From positions 9,983,001 through 10,047,000 of the forward strand of contig NC_003075.7 in NCBI RefSeq assembly GCF_000001735.4: 64,000 nt of DNA, given 5' to 3'. The position numbers were made by a program, and so were the translations under genes. The DNA comes from Arabidopsis thaliana (taxonomy: Eukaryota; Streptophyta; Magnoliopsida; Brassicales; Brassicaceae). Numbering within the stretch: position 1 is the first letter of the stretch; each line of letters begins with the position of its first letter. The notes below the pieces were generated by a model. That model was given only the letters and a program-made list of their open reading frames with translations, had not been told where the DNA came from and made no database searches. Positions 1 to 11,099 of this stretch are shown in pieces.

Positions 1-850
1 TGTTCTCGTTTTTGCCGACATGTGATTTTTCCTAGTCCGCGATTCCGACAAAAAGTAAATATTGCTAAACTTATCGATAGACAATATATATACATATTGA
101 ATGGTTTTGTAGATTGTCATCAACTTAGTTAACCGTATCAATAGAAAGACAATATAAATCTTCATTTTCTTTTGGTGTGAAAGAGGGAGCTAGAATATAA
201 TTCTTCATTATAATACAGTTACACATAGGTTTTATAGTTACTTTACAATCGGAAAATTCTATTCAAAGTTAATGTACTACTTTGTGCCAGCTATATCTTC
301 TAAAGAAAGTGAAAAACAAAAGTGAAAAGGAATGGTAAGACTCTTATTTATCCGCATCTCAACCAGTGTAATAGTTTCTTATATCACTCACAAAAAAAAG
401 TTCAAAATTACTAGTTTAATCATTTTTAATATTTGGTCTGAGGAAATTATGGGTTTAGGTCCAAAATTTTCTTAGTCGCAAATAAAACAAAATTCAGAAT
501 TACTAAAAAAAGTTTAGAAAATGAGAAGATCCCACAATTTATCACTTAATTTGTTAATCACACTATATATAACTCAACTTTCTCCTTCTTGATTTCTTCC
601 CCTTTTCGTTTTATTTATTGTCTGATTTTGGGTCTAATAATCACCAACGATTAGTCTTTAGTAACATGGATGCTCAGAGTTGATCTAAATTTATAAATAT
701 TCTTGTCTAGGTTTAGATTCAAACCTCAAAACTATTAGAACAAAAATGTGGGTTAAAGGAAGTGAGTAGCAAAATCATACCAAACAATAGTCAATTTCAT
801 ATAAGTCAATATTGTCAAATACTCTATTATATGATTGATGTGTGCATAAA
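1..850. other. AT-rich intergenic stretch
   Basis: No convincing reading frame, RNA gene or repeat is seen. The DNA is AT-rich with scattered stops in all frames, like the other intergenic parts of the window. Confidence 0.6.
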
Positions 851-913
851 TCAGTTATCAGATTCCCCGAATCGAGCCCAAAACTTCACCCGCTCTTTGA
901 TGTAATCTTCCAT
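851..913 (-). pseudogene. Relic of a UPF0725 first exon
   Basis: A minus-strand ATG opens a 20-codon frame reading MEDYIKERVKFWARFGESD, then N and a stop. It parallels the first exon of the UPF0725-like gene to the right, MEDDEKCREFWSRVAESQ: same MED start, a shared K-x(2)-FW-(A/S)-R core and an ESx end. The parental exon is followed by a GT donor; here the frame runs into TGA, and I find no further UPF0725 exons to the left. Upstream DNA also matches: both loci carry the same 20-base stretch ending in cagcccatatctt 5' of the ATG (around 1038-1057 and 2971-2990). I infer an old tandem duplicate of which only the 5' end survives. An independent tiny gene is less likely. Confidence 0.5.
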
Positions 914-1511
914 TAACAAACGTCAGGGAAAGTTCTCAACTTTGCACTTTTAAAGGTTTTTAGTCGATTAAATTTCGACAAGGCTATACGTCCCTTAAAT
1001 ACACATCATCATTCTATTTATGGACCTGTATTGGGCCTCAACAGCCCATATCTTTTTATAAAGATCTAAACAGGTTCATAATTAGAGTACATCTCATTCT
1101 TCAACTCAAAAACAATTCTTTTTTGTCCCATGTAAAAAAGAATAACCACGCTACATTTTCTTTTTCACTTGCTAGAGGTTTTTCTTTTTTACGTTAGACA
1201 AAGAAATTGTTTTGTAAATCAAAAGAAAAAGACTCGCAACTTCCAACTGTTCTGCGTGATTTTCTATCTCCGATATTCCACATACACTAAATTAACCCAC
1301 AACTTTGAAGTAAACACAGACACCAAACCAAGAACTCTTAGTAAACATATTTGGAAGAGAGGAGATCAATAACCATAAAGTACAACATGTTACATAGTCT
1401 TATAAATTGTTTCCATAAAGTACAACATGAATGCATAGTCTTATGAATTGTTACAAGCTTCATAATTAGAGTAGATTATTACAAGCGTCATAAGTAGAGT
1501 AGGGTACTACC
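914..1511. other. Intergenic DNA with a site II-like motif
   Basis: No gene is recognised. TGGGCC at 1032-1037 and GCCCA a few bases on resemble plant site II promoter elements. They lie upstream of the relic first exon on the minus strand and may be its old promoter. A 67-codon plus-strand frame around 1169-1372 has no recognisable features. Confidence 0.4.
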
Positions 1512-2729
1512 TTACAGAAGAGTTTTTGCATACCGAGTATCGAACTCGAGTGTGAGAAGCCCCTGAATGTCCATAGTTCTTTTTATGATAGCGATGCGAT
1601 CACGGGGAGGCTTGTGACCATTACCCTTAGGAGCCCGTCCCTTATTAGGGTAGTACCTGTACCGTATGTAGAAAACTGCATTTCTGGCCTTGAGTCTCTC
1701 ATTTGGCTGCTTCACATTTTCCTCAGTTTCTACAGCTACCTTCAAAATAACCAATTTTGATAGATTGGGCTGCAACAAGAGTTAAAAACAGAACAGTGTT
1801 ATTATTACCAAGAGAGAGCCACTACACTAATGGAGGAAAAGGAAAGAAAGAAAGTTCCTACATTTGGAAGACACTGATTTGCATGGATGAATGCAAGTTC
1901 CAAGTATAGACGAACCCAGTCCTGTTTTCGCACCTCCGATTTCTTCATCTGTAAAAGCAAACAAATCACAATTGAATTTGAGAAAAACTGAAACAATTGA
2001 ACAGTCATGAGGAAAAGCAAAAGTGCCAATCTTACCACGTAATATATTACGAGAAACTAAAGGGTCTAAATGGTGCAATAATGAGATGGACCAGTAGAAG
2101 CAATGCACCCTAAACTGTTACACTTTACCTGGTGGTGGTTGCGACTTAAGTCTTGCAAGATAGACCGTGAGGGTATTGATTTTAGAATAGTCTTCGTGAA
2201 CAACCTTGGTCTGAAAAGTTACAAGGGAACCGCCAGCAGATGGATCCTTAGCAACCAAAGTTATATAGTAACCGATACATACTGTGGTAATTCGTGAATT
2301 GCATTTCTCTATGCAACTGAGCTGCAAATTCGTCCCCTGAAGATAAATGTATCAACAAGGATCATTTGATTGCAAGAAGAAAACAAATTCATATATATAT
2401 ATATATATATATATTTACAAGATCTGGATGGGAGAGTAGTTTTTCACCTGTAACATATTGTATTTATGGATCCCCAACTTGGCGTTAAGGAAGACTTCAG
2501 TGTCGAAATCAGAATTTTGATAGTCGAGCAAACACGATTTTGGTTTGTCATCCATCAAATGCTCAACATCGAACCCCTTAAATTAATTACACAAACCGAG
2601 TTTATAAATCTACTACAATTCCACCTTTTTTTTATTTCATCAACCCTAAAAAAGATAAGAAGATGAAAGAATTACCTGAGATTCCGCCACTCGAGACCAA
2701 AACTCTCTGCACTTCTCATCGTCTTCCAT
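1512..2729 (-). CDS. UPF0725 (DUF626) family protein, probable AT4G17990
   Basis: Five exons can be read on the minus strand: 2676-2729, 2448-2576, 2129-2336, 1862-1948 and 1512-1769. Each is bounded by GT and AG. The translation has the plant UPF0725 hallmarks in order: MEDDEKCREFWSR, an EVFLNAKLGIHKYNMLQGTN stretch, CIGYYITLVAKDPSAGGS, then KKSEVRKQDWVRLYLELAF and a basic tail ending FDTRYAKTLL. The family has no known biochemical role; it has a cystatin-like middle and is expanded in Brassicaceae. Exon 3 (208 nt) ends in phase 1, but exon 4 must start in phase 0, so a short exon is missing from my model or the gene is damaged. The segment family members usually have between these two blocks (around EEIG and FYKG) is not visible in frame. 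Family assignment is firm; the exact model is not. Confidence 0.68.
2391..2414. repeat. (AT)n microsatellite in a UPF0725 intron
   Basis: A 24-base pure AT dinucleotide run lies in the intron between exons 3 and 2 of the UPF0725-like gene. Confidence 0.9.
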
Positions 2730-3139
2730 CGTCACGAATTTTCTCAACTTTTCTCGGCTGATTAGGTTTTCCTCTACGCTATAATATGTAACAGGGATTT
2801 ATAATACTTAAGTTTATGCAATTTGATTTCATTTAATATTCTCCCGGTTTACTGCCTTGTTAACCGGTTGAGTAATTTAGGTTTTTTTCAATTTATAGCT
2901 ACGGCCAAGGAATAAATTATCAATTTCTAAAAACCCTAAAATCTCGGTGTCAGGATTATAGATTCCCAAGCCTCAACAGCCCATATCTTTGACGGGTAGA
3001 AGTTGAGTGAAGTTTTAAAATTGGAACTGAAAATCTGGTTAAGGACATCACGATTCAAACACTGATTCACATTATCAAAATATGCTGTTTTATTCAAGTT
3101 GGAAGACTCAGAATGATGAATAAACAGACACGATTTTTC

Positions 3140-3620
3140 GCCACTTGGCATGACGAGGAATTATTATTATTCTCTTCTCTTAGATCATTCCAACTCAACT
3201 TTAAAGTTTCAAAGCTCCGTGAGCGTTTAAAGTTTCTTGTGTGTGAAGCAAACTTACTTTTTTTTTTTTTTTTTTTTTTTGGTAAAAGAAGCAAACTTAC
3301 TTGGAATAGAACCTCCATCTTCTGCTCCGAAGACAGTTTAACGGAACCACTGATCTTAAAAAATTCTACATCAACAAAAAGACTAAAAGATTTCATCAAA
3401 ACAGAGGAGTAATACTTAAAAAACTGGAAAAATACTCTGTTTTTGAGGACAAAATATAGAGAGAAAAAAATAGATTTGTTCTCAAAAGTGAATATTTACG
3501 AAAGAAAAAAGATTGTGTGAAACGACTTTTTAACTTAATATCTGAAGGTTATCAGTAGAAAGCCAATCGTCTCTCTAGGTCTTCGAACAGCGGTCTAGAT
3601 GCATGCAGTACATAACGAAT
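3140..3620 (-). pseudogene. Partial duplicate of the inositol polyphosphate 5-phosphatase gene
   Basis: This stretch is a broken copy of part of IP5PII (8194-11099). The minus-strand frame reads [20 protein letters not shown], matching [20 protein letters not shown] of IP5PII. Further along the minus strand the match resumes with cctccatcttctgctccgaa, then with the intron (catcaaaacagagga, atactctgtttttgag, gactttttaactta) and with exon 5 (atctgaaggttatcagtaga at about 3539-3558). Because intron DNA is included, this is a genomic duplicate and not a processed copy. It lacks roughly 370 bases of the parental exon 6, has no catalytic motifs and no start. It ends near 3620, where similarity to exon 5 fades. 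It cannot encode an active enzyme. Confidence 0.8.
3245..3302 (-). mobile_element. Poly(A)-only insertion with a 15-bp target duplication
   Basis: The 15-base word gaagcaaacttactt occurs at 3245-3259 and again at 3288-3302. Between the copies are a run of T (3260-3280) and ggtaaaa. Read on the minus strand this is a short 5' remnant followed by a poly(A) tail, flanked by a target-site duplication. That is the signature of target-primed (LINE-type) retrotransposition of an almost completely 5'-truncated transcript. The host site is the 5-phosphatase pseudogene, whose parental gene has neither the T run nor the second copy. Confidence 0.6.
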
Positions 3621-5142
3621 AGGAAGAAGAATCGAATGAACAGTAATCCTTGTCCTTGACCGTTCATCACTCATTTCAGATGCTGAGAAGAATTGACAAA
3701 AACTAGGCAAACAGAGTGAAAATGAAACTACAAAAGTTGCAAGGACATTACATGACTCTGTGGATTGTGTTTGCCACTCCAAAGATCTAAAGGAATAGTT
3801 CCATAACTGTGTATATCACACTTTCAGAAATGACTCTACCTGCAAAAGGAGAGAGAACTCTTTAGATTTATTAAAATCGGAAATAAGCGGAAAGTTATTA
3901 TTAGAGATGTTCTGTATGCACTTAAATCATGATAAATCTTTTGGTTTTCGACAATGCAGTAATCAAGTGCTTGTACGATAAAATCTGCAACTCGAACACG
4001 CATTTCCAAAGACTGTTATTAAACCATCTGGTAGGTGGTTTAATAAAATGTAATAAAACTATAGTAAGAAAATTCATTTACCTTTTAAAGTTTAAGTTTA
4101 CAATCGACTACAGTGCAACGTAAATTGAGATTGTTCTTCTAAAGTATCACAAAACCAATTCGTTTACGTTATTATTTTTTGGGCTTCTTAAGAAAGTAGA
4201 TACTTTTTAAAAAATAATTTTAAAAATAAGTAGTTTTTTTAGAAATTTGTGAAATACACACATTTTTAGTTTTTGTAAGATAGAGTTTATGTGTAATAAG
4301 GTAAAAAACAAAAAAAGATGTCAAATACCACTTTATTCTTTGTTTTATATGAGAAAGTTTTAGTGTGAGTCTCAATTTTTTAAAGTATTTAAATATTTAG
4401 ACTAACTTCTACTATATTATAGTTAACTAATTTTTTCATCATTATCTTTTTGATTTTTTAAATTAATATTTTTTAAAGAAAATATTTTATTCTTCCAAAA
4501 ACAAGATGATTTCTATATATTCAATTATCAATCTCGTACACCAGCATTAAACATAGTTTTGTACACGATGAACACTAAACAATCCTATTCCAGCATAGGT
4601 CCAACAATTATCTAACCAAAAAGGGGAAAAAAACTAGTTATAAACACATTTATTAGTCGGTTTACTAATTAGAAAAGATCAAACTAACCATGAGAACTCT
4701 GATCTCGAACAGAGCCTCATATCTTTGTCATGTTCTTTGCAAACACCTCCTTACTTGGTGTCTTCTGAGTAACGACCCGAAGCATGTATTTCAAGTTATG
4801 TTTAAGATCAATATGAGAGCAAATCCTGCCACACGGTTCTGTGCCTTTGATCTCCTTTTTCTCATATTGCAATTCCGAGTTTCCTCAATCTCACGACTGC
4901 TTAATTTCCGAGTTCTAGCAAGTTTCTGTCATGTTAAGAAAATAAGAAATTCTCCTCTAGTAGGGAATCAAATCCAAGAATCGCCTTTCTTCTTAAATAA
5001 ACAATATATCTCATCTTATTGACTAAAACCTTTCCTTTCTACAAGATTCACTAAAATTTGCAAACTAAACATAGATTCTTTCAAATCTATCACAGAGAAC
5101 ATCACAAGACTACAAGGAGATTGAAAGATTTCGAAAGCAAAC
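3621..5142. other. Intergenic DNA, possible exon remnants at 4690-5030
   Basis: Mostly AT-rich with no recognised gene. Between about 4690 and 5030 base composition is more coding-like. On the minus strand one frame is open for about 45 codons (includes KYMLRVVTQKTPSKEVFAKN) and could be a downstream exon of the reading frame that starts at 5253, but I could not join them through a convincing splice acceptor. Confidence 0.35.
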
Positions 5143-5253
5143 CTGAGAGAGACTTGAAATATCGGGCAAAACAGAAGCCTTCTTCAAGAAATCGGAACTG
5201 ATCAAGAGCTTCCTATGCTCTCCCATTGGAATCGTTGCCTTCTTCTCTTCCAT
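5143..5253 (-). CDS. Unrecognised first-exon-like reading frame
   Basis: A minus-strand ATG at 5253 opens 37 codons beginning MEEKKATIPMGEHRKLLISS and ending DISSLSQ, immediately followed by a GT donor (CTCTCAG then gtttgc). Composition is balanced, and the Met-Glu-Glu-Lys start lies behind an A-rich leader, as in a genuine first exon. I do not recognise the protein. Candidate downstream sequence lies at 4690-5030 on the same strand, but its frames are interrupted. It may be the 5' end of a small hypothetical gene or of a decayed one. Confidence 0.35.
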
Positions 5254-8193
5254 TCTGATAAATCCCAACGAAAACGAGTCTCCTTTTTCAATCGCTAGGT
5301 TTTTTTTGCTCTGGCGCTGGAAAATGCTTCATTTTTTTATTTAATTTTGAGCATAAAATCAAATTAAAACACCATTTTTTTATTTTATTTTTTATTCAAT
5401 TGATATTTGTATATTTTCTTTCTGGACTTTAATGACCAAAATGCTAGTGTTAAAAAAAAAATATAGCAACTAGGATTGAGAAAAGAATATAAAAAACTAA
5501 CTCGAAATTAAGATGATAGATTGACGAACAAGAGGTAAATTCACGAACAAGAGGTAAATTCAGGTTTTCTTTTTCTCTTGAATAATTCAGGTTTTCTTGG
5601 GTCATTTACAATATTATTTTATTTTGTCATATGATTTTAAAAATTAGATTAAAGTTTTGTCAAAATTGTTTCAAAAGTTTTCTAAATTACGGAGCCACAC
5701 AAAAATACAATTGGCTACAATCACAAAATAATTTTAAAATGTAATTAATGTTTGAAAATGGAATTTGTACTTGCACTTTTTTTTGTAATTTTTATAAAAG
5801 CAAAGAAAGTTATCTTAAATACCACATTTTTAAGTTTTCTTCCAAAAATACAATCTCTTGTTTTTTTCCCAATAACATTATAAATTGAATATTAAAATGA
5901 ATCTAATTCTTTTTTAAATGGTGAAAATATATGCGCTAAATTTGAAATAGAAAATTCAAAAATAACATTTTTTTTTTGTAAATGTATTGTATGCGGAAAC
6001 TACAGAATTTGTAAACCTATGCGATGCAGATTGTTAGTAAGTGAGCTAAGCCTAATCCGTTAGACTCATTTGCAAATCTTATACATTGTTAATTATATTA
6101 GAAGCTAACCATAAGGTTAATTGATTAAAAATATGGAGCATATGTGGACAAGGAACCAATCAATAATGCATACATGTATATTTCATAGATTACTCGCGAA
6201 TAAACTGTACAAAAAAAATAAAAAATTACTCGGTACATTTAACCAAAAGGTAATATATGCGAGGTCGATCCACAAGACTCAATAAGACATTAAAGATTTT
6301 TTAGACTCGTTTTTAGTTAAAGCGGAAAAGTTGTTTGTTAATTTTCATATTTGTAAATAATAATATAAATAAATGATTAAATTTATGAAATAAATATATT
6401 GCGCCACAACTGTTGGTTCAACAACATCCTATACAAGTCTTTTAAGTTGTTTGATTTACTAATTTCCACTTATTTCTAAATCTTGAATAGGGTTGGAGAG
6501 TTCCGTTGGGGGGTCATAACATAGTCAAATTCTTTTTTAACATCTCTAGTATCCTCCTTTGCAACTTCATTATTTTCATCTCTAGTATCCTCATGTACAG
6601 ATATAGAACTCATGGTAGTGGTGTGTAGTGGTGTTCATCTTTTCTTTCACCCTTAAATATTTCCATGGTATTCAATATAATATGTGAGATATCTTTTAAT
6701 AAAAATTCAGAAATTTTTCTCCTCTTTAATGATCAAACGCCTTGCACTGTAACTATATGTCGCTACGTCCAGCAGTTACCTAAAAGCAAAAACAAAAACA
6801 AAAGTAGTTAACATACATTTCTGTTATTCAATTAAACAAAAAGGTAAAATTATACTATGTGATTTTTGATCTCGAACAAGGCCTCCTTCGTCAACACCTC
6901 TGTTGTGGTTCAAGAGGATTGACTTCCCAAAGCATGAATGGCATTCACTTCTTAATTGTTCTACATATTATCATGCAACATGGTTTTGAACATTGTATCA
7001 TGCTTTTCACTTTTCTACTTACTTCATACTCATCATCAAACTCAATAATCCACTTCTTATAGCTATTAATCTCATTTGGAGTCATCGGAGACCGAGAAAA
7101 CACTTTCTTATTTTCACTAAACACAAAAGTCTGCATGATTCATTAACCACATGATTTTCCGAATAATAAGAAGGAAAATGTCAAACAAACATCAACTTAC
7201 CAAAAGTGGTGAAACAAAACACCAACTTTGCTTGTGGTGAATAAATTTATCAATTTCAGTTGATTTTTCTAACTAATCATCAACTTTTGTTGACTTTGCC
7301 AAATAAAACATATCGTAAAGTCAACTAATATACACATTTCCAACATATTGTAGTAAATCCGAGTTTTGGTTTACGTCTCATACCTTTATAGAATTTTATG
7401 TTGTATTGATGTTCTAATTGAAGTAATTGTATTTCTAGATTTAATTGATTTAAGATGCAAGTAATGGATTAGATATTTTATATTTACAATTATAGTAAAC
7501 ATATCTCTATAGGAATTTTGAACTATTGTAGAGAAAAAATAACTTATTACCAATGCATAAACAAATACTCTTTTTGGCATCTTTTCGGGTATCGAAACAA
7601 ATAATTAGTTTTTAAAAAATAAGTCTGCAAATGGTTACATGCAAATGAATGATTGAAAAATATGAATTAAACAAAAATAAAGTTGGACATTATTCAACTC
7701 ATTACAAATTTCTTTTATAGTTAATTTATTTTTCTAACTTTTTTTTTGAATGGGTTAAATGAATTTTTCAACTTATTCATCTCAGATGGTACGAAATGAG
7801 ATGAATGATTATTCAACTCTTTCAACTTCTTATTTTGAGACAAAACATTTGCACCATAGTTTGTTCTTCAATTTAAAAGATTCACAGCAGACCAACTCCT
7901 TTAATTTAGAGTTTGTTTGGTCCATTATTTGCATGTCAAATGGTTTTCAGAGTTGGATCAACTAAATTTATGTATAGCACAAAAATTTTAATGATAAATA
8001 GTAGATCATAAAGTGAATTCAAATAAATTAAAAGGCTCGTATTGACAAGTAAAAAAAATAAATTTGGTTAGATTATAGATTAACCGGAACAAAACAATAA
8101 CAAAATCAAAACCCAAACGAATCCCATGTATAAAAAAAATTACAGAAATTAGCGTATAAATTATTATTCTTTTTTATAAGACACTTATTAGAC
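5254..8193. other. AT-rich intergenic stretch with short direct repeats
   Basis: No complete gene is seen. A 19-base direct repeat (acgaacaagaggtaaattc) is repeated once, starting at 5524 and 5543, and the phrase catctctagtatcctc occurs twice around 6541-6592. At 6945-7136 the minus strand has a 63-codon frame (includes NEINSYKKWIIEFDDEYE) of unknown origin. Near 6866-6880 a phrase like gatctcgaaca-gcctc recurs from 4699-4713, suggesting related debris. Confidence 0.4.
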
Positions 8194-11099
8194 TCAAAAA
8201 GAAGGTTCAGGATGAACAGCAGAAGCAGCTGCGTTATTAACGTGAAGAGCTCTTTGAAGTTTCCGGTGATCGAACACTTCAACTCCAACGTTAAAAATCG
8301 AAGTCACCGGCCGGTGATCGGACATTCTTATCTCCGATCTCTTATAACATTCTTGTCTTATTCCTTTTCCTAACCATAATATCCTATCACACCTATTAAT
8401 AACACCAACAAGATAAACAATTTAAGAATCACCCAAATGTTTCGTAAATTTAAAAATAACCACATAATTTTCAAATGTTCAATTTAGTCACTTACCAAGC
8501 AGGAGCTCTCTTCTTCTCCGGTTCTCTCAAGTTTTCTCCGGCGTAACGATCAGAATCGAATTCGTATTTATAGGTTGGAGGGAATTTAATCGGTCCTTCT
8601 CTCCATCCATCAAAAACATGCCCTCTTCTTAATTCTCTAATCAACTGTGTAATTAAATTGAAATCTTGTTTTAATAACTTAACATAATAGTCTAAATGTC
8701 TAATAGATGAAAATAAACTTAACAAAGTACTATCAAAACTAAACATAATCAAGAACCGAACCTGATCACTGTTCTTGAGCTCATCCCATCGTTTTTGTGA
8801 GACAAGCTTTCTTACTTCACCGTCTGACATATTAAGTCGGTAGTTCAAATCTCCGAACCAAAATACTTGACTGTTGAAAATTTCCGACATAAAAATTCAA
8901 TTAGTAAAAGCAAAAAACGTTTAATGCTTTACGTTTTGTAATCTTGATTATTGCTTACTCGTGACATGGAATCGTCCTTGGTTGATCAGTGTCAAGAACC
9001 GATGCAAAACGAGTCCTACGTATGATTTCGTACACGTCAGCATTCCGGCGTTGCTCAGCACCGTCTTTGTGGCCGGAAGTTAAGTGTGAGCACACAAAAC
9101 ACATCCGTGATTGATACAACGTCATGCTAATCGACACTGATCCCTGCAAGCATATCAAATATATTAAGAAAGTGCTAAAAAAGTTAAGGTTGGGGTTACT
9201 TGGAGAGGAAGATAGGGTTAGGTTTTTGTTTTACCTTGTTTCCCATGTAGCCCATCAAGCCAACTCCGACCGGTGAGACTTTCAGGTTGTTGACATGTCT
9301 TCTTAACCGTCGTCGGATCCAAACCGATACATAGATCCCAACCATTTGCTTACTTACTATCCTTACATACTTTTGACTATCTTTCACTTTCCGACACTCC
9401 TCCACCAAATCTTCCGGCAATCCATAACTATTTCTGATCTTGTCACCATCCTCTTCGTCCTGGGAAGACGAATCTCCGTCTGATGAATCATCATGCATGA
9501 TTTTTGCAGCTTCTTCCGCTTCGGACGAGGAGGAGGACCTATTATCAATCTCTTCTTTTATATCATTCCAACTCAAGTTTAAAGTTTCAAAGCTCCGTGA
9601 GCGTTTCAATTGTCTTGCTTCCGAAGCAAATCTACTAGCTCCTGATGGATTCTCCGGTAGCTTAAATCCTAGCGTCGCGTTGCTGCTAAATACCCTCCTT
9701 AGCTTCCCCTCTGATCCAACTATCTGAGGGTTGCTATCTAAAGCTAGTTCCGGCCAGTCCATGTTCGGATTCCGCTGTGGTTCAAGGCTCGGTAAAGCGG
9801 TTGCAGCATCGATGAACTCGTTTGTAGCTAAATCCAGCGAGTGGTCCGCAACTAGATTCTCTACCATGACATGAGAGATAATGGAGTTTGCTTCTTGTGC
9901 CAAGATAGGAGACGACGGCGCGCTGTGAGATCTATGAAGAGCGTTGTTGTTGCAGCTTGGCGATTGATCATAAACTGATTCTTTATTGGATTTGTTTAGT
10001 GTTCTACGAATTATCGATTCCCATTTCGGAATCGGACCTCTATCTTCTGCTCCGAAAACGTTTCCAGCGTTTAATGGAACCACTTCTTGAAACCTATAAC
10101 AAGTTTTACATCAATAAAGATATATAGGTTCATCAAAACAGAGGAAAATACTCTGTTTTTGAGAAGAAGAAAAAAAAGAGTAAATTTTCTTTGAAAATAG
10201 TAAAATTTGAAGTGACTTTTTAACTTACCCGATAATGTAAATATCTGAAGGATTATCAGTAGAGAGCCAATCTTCAATCTCGAGATCATCGGAGGGACGT
10301 TTTCCGGCGACGTTCCATGTAGCCACCGTCACTCTATAAAGTAATTCCACCATAAATAATAAAGTCAGAAGATATTTCACCGGTAAAAAAAGAGAGATGA
10401 AACTTCCAGAAACACCCTTACTTGATATCCTTTGTGTTAATGTATTGAGCTCTCAAAGTCTCCGATTTGCCTCGCCGGTGTTTCCTTTGGTAACCACCCC
10501 TCACACTCACACCACCATCTAAAGGATTAAAAAAAAAAAAAAAATCAGAAAATATATTATTATTCTTCTGTTATTTTATTTGTGAAAAACCATATTTTTT
10601 ATTCAAATGATTAATGAATGTAGAGATTTTTTTAAAAAATTCAATATAAAAATTTTCCAAAAAAAGAAATAAGAATCGTTGCCTGAAATATTATTGCCGT
10701 GATCAGCTTCGCTACCTCGACGACCATTATGGCTGTCTTCATCAGTTACACAGTGAACATTTGGGACGTCTTTGACCGAACATACTGTAAAAGGGACCCA
10801 ACAAAACAATTAAGATTAAAAAACACGGAATTATAGACCAAATTTGACCTAAATTTCAATACTTACCATCGTCTTCGCTCTCAGGTTCTGTATCAATTTC
10901 GTCTTCGCTAAAATCGTAAACTTTAGGTTTTCTGTTTAACCATTTATTCATCACAATTGATGGCCAAAACCTCTGTTTTACATCAAAGACGAGAAAACAT
11001 CAGAATCTTTGTAATCAGAGAATTAAAGAAACAAGAATAAAAAAGAGAGAGAATCTTAATCTTGTGTACCTCAGGACGTTTCCCACGTCTTGTTTTCAT
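8194..11099 (-). CDS. IP5PII: Type I inositol polyphosphate 5-phosphatase 2 (probable AT4G18010)
   Basis: Ten minus-strand exons (11070-11099, 10867-10972, 10683-10784, 10422-10518, 10229-10333, 9235-10093, 8959-9143, 8762-8870, 8496-8644, 8194-8392) sum to 1941 nt, an open frame of 646 residues. The product is a soluble Mg-dependent phosphatase expected to remove the 5-phosphate from Ins(1,4,5)P3 and related inositol phosphates, damping calcium and ABA signalling. Visible in order: basic start [21 protein letters not shown] near residue 113; [17 protein letters not shown]; a long Ser-rich plant-specific insert in exon 6; [18 protein letters not shown]; catalytic FWFGDLNYR near 500; [13 protein letters not shown] near 580; and SDHRPV near 605. 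The last two are the diagnostic 5-phosphatase signatures. The intron between exons 3 and 4 starts with GC instead of GT. A partial copy lies at 3140-3620. Confidence 0.95.
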
